Assembly (NCBI GenBank): GCA_016205045.1
Contig: JACQJM010000130.1
Span: 1 to 8,610 of the forward strand
Length of the DNA: 8,610 bases
Direction: 5' to 3'
From: Elusimicrobiota bacterium
GTDB lineage: Bacteria > Elusimicrobiota > Elusimicrobia > JACQJN01
Part shown: piece by piece, positions 5,689 to 8,610 of the stretch
Position numbering within the stretch: the first letter of the stretch is position 1
How the letters are laid out: every line of letters begins with the position of its first letter
Position numbers and translations under genes: made by a program
Notes under the pieces: model-generated
What the model saw: the letters and a program-made list of their open reading frames with translations, nothing else
The model's database searches: none
Told to the model about the DNA's origin: nothing

Positions 5689-7098
5689 TTAAGATCGTTC
5701 GGTTATAGTTCTTCGGACGGGAACTTTCTCGGGGAAGTATTTGGCATTCACTTCCTTGAACACTTTTTCCATCACCAGCATGGCCTTGTCTATCTCTTGC
5801 TGGGTGATGGTGAGAGGGGGTTCTATACGTAAGGTTTTGGCGTTAAACAGCGTTCCGGCCACCAGCACCTCCGCATCAAAGAGGCCTCGGGCAATCTCAA
5901 AACCGATCTCATCTGAAGGGAACTCAATTCCGATCATCAGACCTTTCCCGCGCACATCCACGCACAGTTTGGGGAAACGCCGGCGCAAAGATTTGAGCTT
6001 CTGCATCACATAATTCCCCATGCGCTCCGCCCTCTCGGGCAGTTTTTCCTCTAAAAGAACGTGAATGCCCGCGATGGCCGCCACGCATGCCAACGGGTTG
6101 CCCCCGAATGTGGTCGAGTGAAGCCAGGGCTCCGCAAAGAGATGTTCCCATATGCTGCGGTTGGAAATGAAAGCCCCAATGGGCATCACCCCCCCCCCCA
6201 AAGCTTTTCCCAGACATAAGATATCGGGGATGACATTCCAATGCTCACAAGCAAACATCTTTCCCGTTCGCCCCATCCCTGTCTGGACCTCATCCATAAT
6301 GAGCAGAGCTCCGTAACGATCGCAAAGATCCCGAACCCGAGGCAAGTAGTCATCGGGGGGCACATTGATCCCTCCCTCCCCTTGAATAGGTTCCAGAATG
6401 ACCGCCGCGATATCATTCCCCACCATATCGGCGCTTTTGAGCATATCCTCCATGGCATCGGCGTCGCCAAAAGGAGTGTGGTAACAATCCGGCAAAATGG
6501 GGAGAAAAGGTTGGCGAAATCTGGCCTTGGCCGTGGCAGAAAGAGCTCCCATCGTTTTTCCATGGTAGCCATTGACCGCCGCGATGAAAGATTTCCGGCC
6601 CGTGTGAAGAATGGCCAGCTTCATGGCCCCCTCTACCGCTTCTGTTCCCGAGTTGCCAAAAAAGCTGAACTCCATATCCCCGGGGGTAAGATCGGCCAAA
6701 AGTTTGGCCAGGATGGCCCGGAAGGGCTCCAGAAGTTCCTGACTGTGGAGAGCCTGCCGCTTGAGCTGATCCAAGACCGCCTTGATGACTTTAGGGTGGC
6801 GATGGCCTACGTTGTAAATTCCGAATCCACCCAGAAGATCGATATATTTGCGGCCATTGATATCCGTAAAAGCATTGCCGTAATCGGACCACTCTATGGC
6901 GGTGTACTCCGTGGAAACCGATTTCCGATACTCTAAAATACCTGGGTTGATATTTTTCTCGTAGGCCTCCAATGTGGTTTTATGGATCCACTCCTTATCC
7001 TCCTGGCTCAACTCTTCTTTGGGAAGAACCTCCAGAACCCTCTGGGTCTCTTTAAGAATCTCTTGAACTTTTTGATCTGAGAAGAATGAAATGGCCAT
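5689..7098 (-). CDS. patA: Putrescine aminotransferase PatA (PLP, class III)
   Basis: A 469-residue class III PLP aminotransferase that transfers an amino group of putrescine to a 2-oxoacid, giving 4-aminobutanal. It resembles recalled E. coli YgjG/PatA throughout: NPGILEYRKS (51-60), LGGFGIYNVGHRHP, LHSQELLEP, FFGNSGTEAVE (PLP phosphate loop, 148-153), GALSATAK, LEPIQGEGG, PLP-contacting Asp269 in IMDEVQTGMGRTGKMFACEH, catalytic Lys298 in LGKALGGGVMPIG, HSTTFGGNPLA, and VLVAGTLFNAKTLRIEPPLT. The ATG has a GGAG 6 nt upstream that directly adjoins the heptamer array. The three glycines after Lys298-Ala-Leu are encoded within an uninterrupted run of 11 G, the strongest slippage site in the window: losing one G creates a TGA at once. 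Activity on cadaverine is possible, since this family is not strictly specific. Confidence 0.93.
   Translation of the reverse strand: MAISFFSDQKVQEILKETQRVLEVLPKEELSQEDKEWIHKTTLEAYEKNINPGILEYRKSVSTEYTAIEWSDYGNAFTDINGRKYIDLLGGFGIYNVGHRHPKVIKAVLDQLKRQALHSQELLEPFRAILAKLLADLTPGDMEFSFFGNSGTEAVEGAMKLAILHTGRKSFIAAVNGYHGKTMGALSATAKARFRQPFLPILPDCYHTPFGDADAMEDMLKSADMVGNDIAAVILEPIQGEGGINVPPDDYLPRVRDLCDRYGALLIMDEVQTGMGRTGKMFACEHWNVIPDILCLGKALGGGVMPIGAFISNRSIWEHLFAEPWLHSTTFGGNPLACVAAIAGIHVLLEEKLPERAERMGNYVMQKLKSLRRRFPKLCVDVRGKGLMIGIEFPSDEIGFEIARGLFDAEVLVAGTLFNAKTLRIEPPLTITQQEIDKAMLVMEKVFKEVNAKYFPEKVPVRRTITERS
6189..6199 (-). repeat. G11 homopolymer inside patA, next to the catalytic lysine codon
   Basis: Eleven consecutive C on the plus strand give G11 on the coding strand, read as the end of a Leu codon, three GGG Gly codons and the first base of GTG (Val). 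Reading continues in frame only at 11 G (or 11 plus or minus 3). With 10 G the next codon is TGA and the protein stops at residue 303; with 12 G it reads another frame to a stop at 5924. Tracts of this length are typical of slipped-strand contingency loci, and also of sequencing error. Confidence 0.95.
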
Positions 7099-7112
7099 AA
7101 ATAACTCCAGGG

Positions 7113-7133
7113 GTTAGGGGTTAGGGGTTAGAG
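7113..7133 (+). repeat. Heptanucleotide array, GTTAGGG units on the plus strand (gabT-patA gap)
   Basis: Three 7-nt units occur: GTTAGGG at 7113 and 7120, and GTTAGAG at 7127; phased differently, it is three exact copies of GGGGTTA at 7110-7130. The array abuts the patA Shine-Dalgarno sequence (GGAG, 7108-7105 on minus). It faces the minus-strand array at 7167-7194 across the AT-rich spacer 7134-7166. The plus strand has three G4 runs, so a G-quadruplex is conceivable. Confidence 0.9.
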
Positions 7134-7166
7134 ATTGGTAAATGTCATAAAAATCTTTCATGATTT

Positions 7167-7194
7167 AGCTAACCACCAACCCCCAACAACTAAC
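7167..7194 (-). repeat. Degenerate heptanucleotide array, GTTNNNN units on the minus strand, overlapping the gabT stop
   Basis: Read on the minus strand from 7194: GTTAGTT, GTTGGGG, GTTGGTG, GTTAGCT. The first unit contains the gabT stop codon TAG (7192-7190), and the repeat-like G-rich run continues into the last gabT codons (Val-Gly-Gly). AGGGGGTTAG at 7199-7190 can pair with CTAACCCCT at 7117-7109 on minus, with one bulged G, giving an imperfect stem-loop spanning most of the 91-bp gap and closing next to the patA ribosome binding site. Confidence 0.75.
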
Positions 7195-8533
7195 CCCCTA
7201 CTTTATACTCCTCCAAAACGCTTTCCATGATGTCCAGTCCCTTTTCCAGTTCCGCATCCGTCACGGTGAGGGGAACAAGAGTGCGCAACACGTTGTTGTG
7301 AAGACCGGCTTTAAGAAGAATCAGGCCCCTAGCCGCGCAGGCGGCCAGCAATCCCTTGGCATCCTCTTCCGAGATAGGTTCCTTGGTGTCCCGATTCTTC
7401 ACCAGTTCGATGGCACGCATCGCTCCTAAGCCTCTTTCCTCACCCACAAAATCAAATCTTTTCTTAAATTCTTTAAAGCGATCTTCTATGATTTTACCTA
7501 CTTCACCAGCCCTGGACACCAGATTTTCTTTCTCAAAAATCTCAAAAACCGCCAAGGCCGCGGCACAGGACAAGGGATTTCCTCCATAAGTTCCCCCCAT
7601 CCCTCCCACATCCACGGAATCCAAGATATCGGTTCTCCCCACCACCCCGCTCAGGGGCATGCCGGCCGCCAAAGATTTGGCCACGGTCATCAAATCGGGA
7701 ACTACCCCAAAATGCTCCACCGCAAACATCTTTCCCGTTCTACCAAATCCAGACTGGATTTCATCCAAGATCAACACGATACCGTACTTATCACAAATTT
7801 TTCTCACCGCCGGCAAAAAACCCGGGGTGGGCACCACAAATCCGCCTTCTCCCTGAAGAGCCTCCACGATGATCGCCGCCACTTTATGGGGGGAGGTTTG
7901 AATGGTCAGCACCCTTTCCAGGGCGCCGACACAGTAACGATTTACTTCCTCTGGCGATACCCCTTCCGGTGGGCGATAGGAGTAGGGATAGGGAGCTCGG
8001 TACACTTCCGGGACAAAAGGGCCAAAACCTGCCCGATAAGGGTTGTCCTTCCCGGTCAGAGTCAGGGCCATATAGGTACGCCCATGGAACCCCAAATCAA
8101 AACTGACCACCCCCTGCCTCTTGGTGAAAGCCTTGGCCGCTTTGACCGCGTTTTCTACAGCCTCTGCCCCGCTATTAAACAAGATGGCCTTTTTGGGAAA
8201 TCGTCCCGGAGCGACCGCAATCAGTCTTTCACATACCTTGAGGTAACTCTCGTAAGGCATGACATGAAAACAGATGTGGATGAGCTTCTCCAACTGCTCC
8301 CGAATGGCGGCCACCACCTTGGGATGGTTGTGTCCTACGTTCAATACTCCAATCCCGCCAGAGAAATCGATATAGGAATTTCCATCCACATCGCGCACGG
8401 TCGCTCCCTTAGCGCTTTCGATGAACAGGTGCGTGTAAGGATAAGGAGCTTTGGGAACCAATCGCTCCCGTTCGGACCACAATTTTTTGGATTTATCGGT
8501 TTTGTACGCCTGAATCTTTTTTTCTTTCAACAT
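7190..8533 (-). CDS. gabT: 4-aminobutyrate (GABA) aminotransferase GabT (PLP, class III)
   Basis: A 447-residue class III PLP aminotransferase that converts GABA and 2-oxoglutarate to succinate semialdehyde and glutamate. Landmarks: DFSGGIGVLNVGHNHPKVV (56-74), FNSGAEAVENAVK (119-131, PLP phosphate loop), GFHGRT with Phe149/His150, ALTGK-like LTLTGKDNPY, VEALQGEGG (E. coli has EPVQGEGG), Asp257 in LILDEIQSGFGRTGKMFAVEH, catalytic Lys286 in TVAKSLAAGMPLSG, GGTYGGNPLSC, RGLGAM, and RTLVPLTV. The pattern matches recalled E. coli GabT over its whole length. The open frame extends to a TTG at 8578, but that codon lies upstream of the predicted -10 box and has no Shine-Dalgarno sequence; the ATG at 8533 has GAGG with 5-nt spacing, so it was chosen. 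It is the first gene of the operon. Activity on 5-aminovalerate is a plausible alternative. Confidence 0.92.
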   Translation of the reverse strand: MLKEKKIQAYKTDKSKKLWSERERLVPKAPYPYTHLFIESAKGATVRDVDGNSYIDFSGGIGVLNVGHNHPKVVAAIREQLEKLIHICFHVMPYESYLKVCERLIAVAPGRFPKKAILFNSGAEAVENAVKAAKAFTKRQGVVSFDLGFHGRTYMALTLTGKDNPYRAGFGPFVPEVYRAPYPYSYRPPEGVSPEEVNRYCVGALERVLTIQTSPHKVAAIIVEALQGEGGFVVPTPGFLPAVRKICDKYGIVLILDEIQSGFGRTGKMFAVEHFGVVPDLMTVAKSLAAGMPLSGVVGRTDILDSVDVGGMGGTYGGNPLSCAAALAVFEIFEKENLVSRAGEVGKIIEDRFKEFKKRFDFVGEERGLGAMRAIELVKNRDTKEPISEEDAKGLLAACAARGLILLKAGLHNNVLRTLVPLTVTDAELEKGLDIMESVLEEYKVGG

Positions 8534-8536
8534 GGG

Positions 8537-8542
8537 CACCTC
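8537..8542 (-). promoter_or_regulatory. gabT ribosome binding site
   Basis: GAGGTG on the minus strand, with its GAGG core 5 nt from the ATG at 8533. It decides the gabT start, because the upstream TTG alternative (8578) has nothing comparable. Confidence 0.8.
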
Positions 8543-8568
8543 GGAAGGTATAAAATTGGTAGGACTTG

Positions 8569-8597
8569 ATTTTAGCAAAAATGGCAGGGATGGTCAA
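8569..8597 (-). promoter_or_regulatory. Predicted sigma70-type promoter of the operon
   Basis: On the minus strand there is TTGACC (-35, 8597-8592), a 17-bp spacer, and TAAAAT (-10, 8574-8569). Each hexamer differs from the consensus at one position and the spacing is optimal. Transcription should start around 8566-8561, giving a leader of about 30 nt before the gabT ATG. No clear operator palindrome is visible around it, but the window ends 13 bp upstream of the -35 box. Confidence 0.78.
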
Positions 8598-8610
8598 CTA
8601 ACTTTTAGAG

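Noticed and set aside
6251..6269. 19-bp exact direct repeat shared with 7722-7740
   Set aside because: Both copies encode the conserved RTGKMFA motif of class III aminotransferases (patA and gabT), so common ancestry and motif conservation explain them.
7712..8569. 285-codon open frame on the plus strand opposite gabT
   Set aside because: It is antisense to a well-supported GabT and has no family resemblance; it starts opposite a conserved motif and has no ribosome binding site of note.

Overview
The window is one block of bacterial metabolic DNA. Every convincing gene lies on the minus strand, so transcription runs from high to low coordinates. GC content is moderate. The genes describe a complete route for taking up putrescine and converting it to succinate. 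PotD carries a predicted Tat signal with a lipobox, and the transporter is of the PotABCD type. These fit a bacterium with an energised cytoplasmic membrane, but nothing here allows placement in a phylum.

Layout in order of transcription: a good sigma70-like promoter at 8569-8597; gabT (4-aminobutyrate aminotransferase, 7190-8533, start moved from the longest ORF); a 91-bp gap with short heptanucleotide repeats; patA (putrescine aminotransferase, 5689-7098), which carries an 11-G homopolymer next to its catalytic lysine; a 32-bp gap; patD (4-aminobutyraldehyde dehydrogenase, 4133-5656), whose last codons form a perfect hairpin; a 105-bp gap with more heptanucleotide repeats; potA (transport ATPase, 2888-4027); a second aldehyde dehydrogenase, probably for succinate semialdehyde (1431-2891); potD (polyamine-binding protein, 342-1430); and the first 115 codons of potB (permease, 345 to the window edge). 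The last four genes overlap or abut (ATGA, TAA-ATG, GTGA) and are probably translationally coupled. A potC gene is expected beyond the edge.

Inferred pathway: PotABCD imports putrescine; PatA converts it to 4-aminobutanal; PatD oxidises that to GABA; GabT converts GABA to succinate semialdehyde; the second aldehyde dehydrogenase yields succinate. No glutamylated (Puu) pathway gene and no regulator is present in the window.

The pathway itself is known. The less ordinary features are: (1) the G11 tract in patA, a possible on/off switch; (2) two intergenic elements with the same architecture, an array of 7-nt units of form GTTNNNN on the plus strand facing a second such array on the minus strand across an AT-rich spacer; (3) heptamer or palindromic repeat DNA running into the stop codons of gabT and patD; (4) a dehydrogenase gene inserted between potA and potD; (5) a Tat-type lipoprotein PotD. 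There is no gene-free stretch longer than 300 bases.
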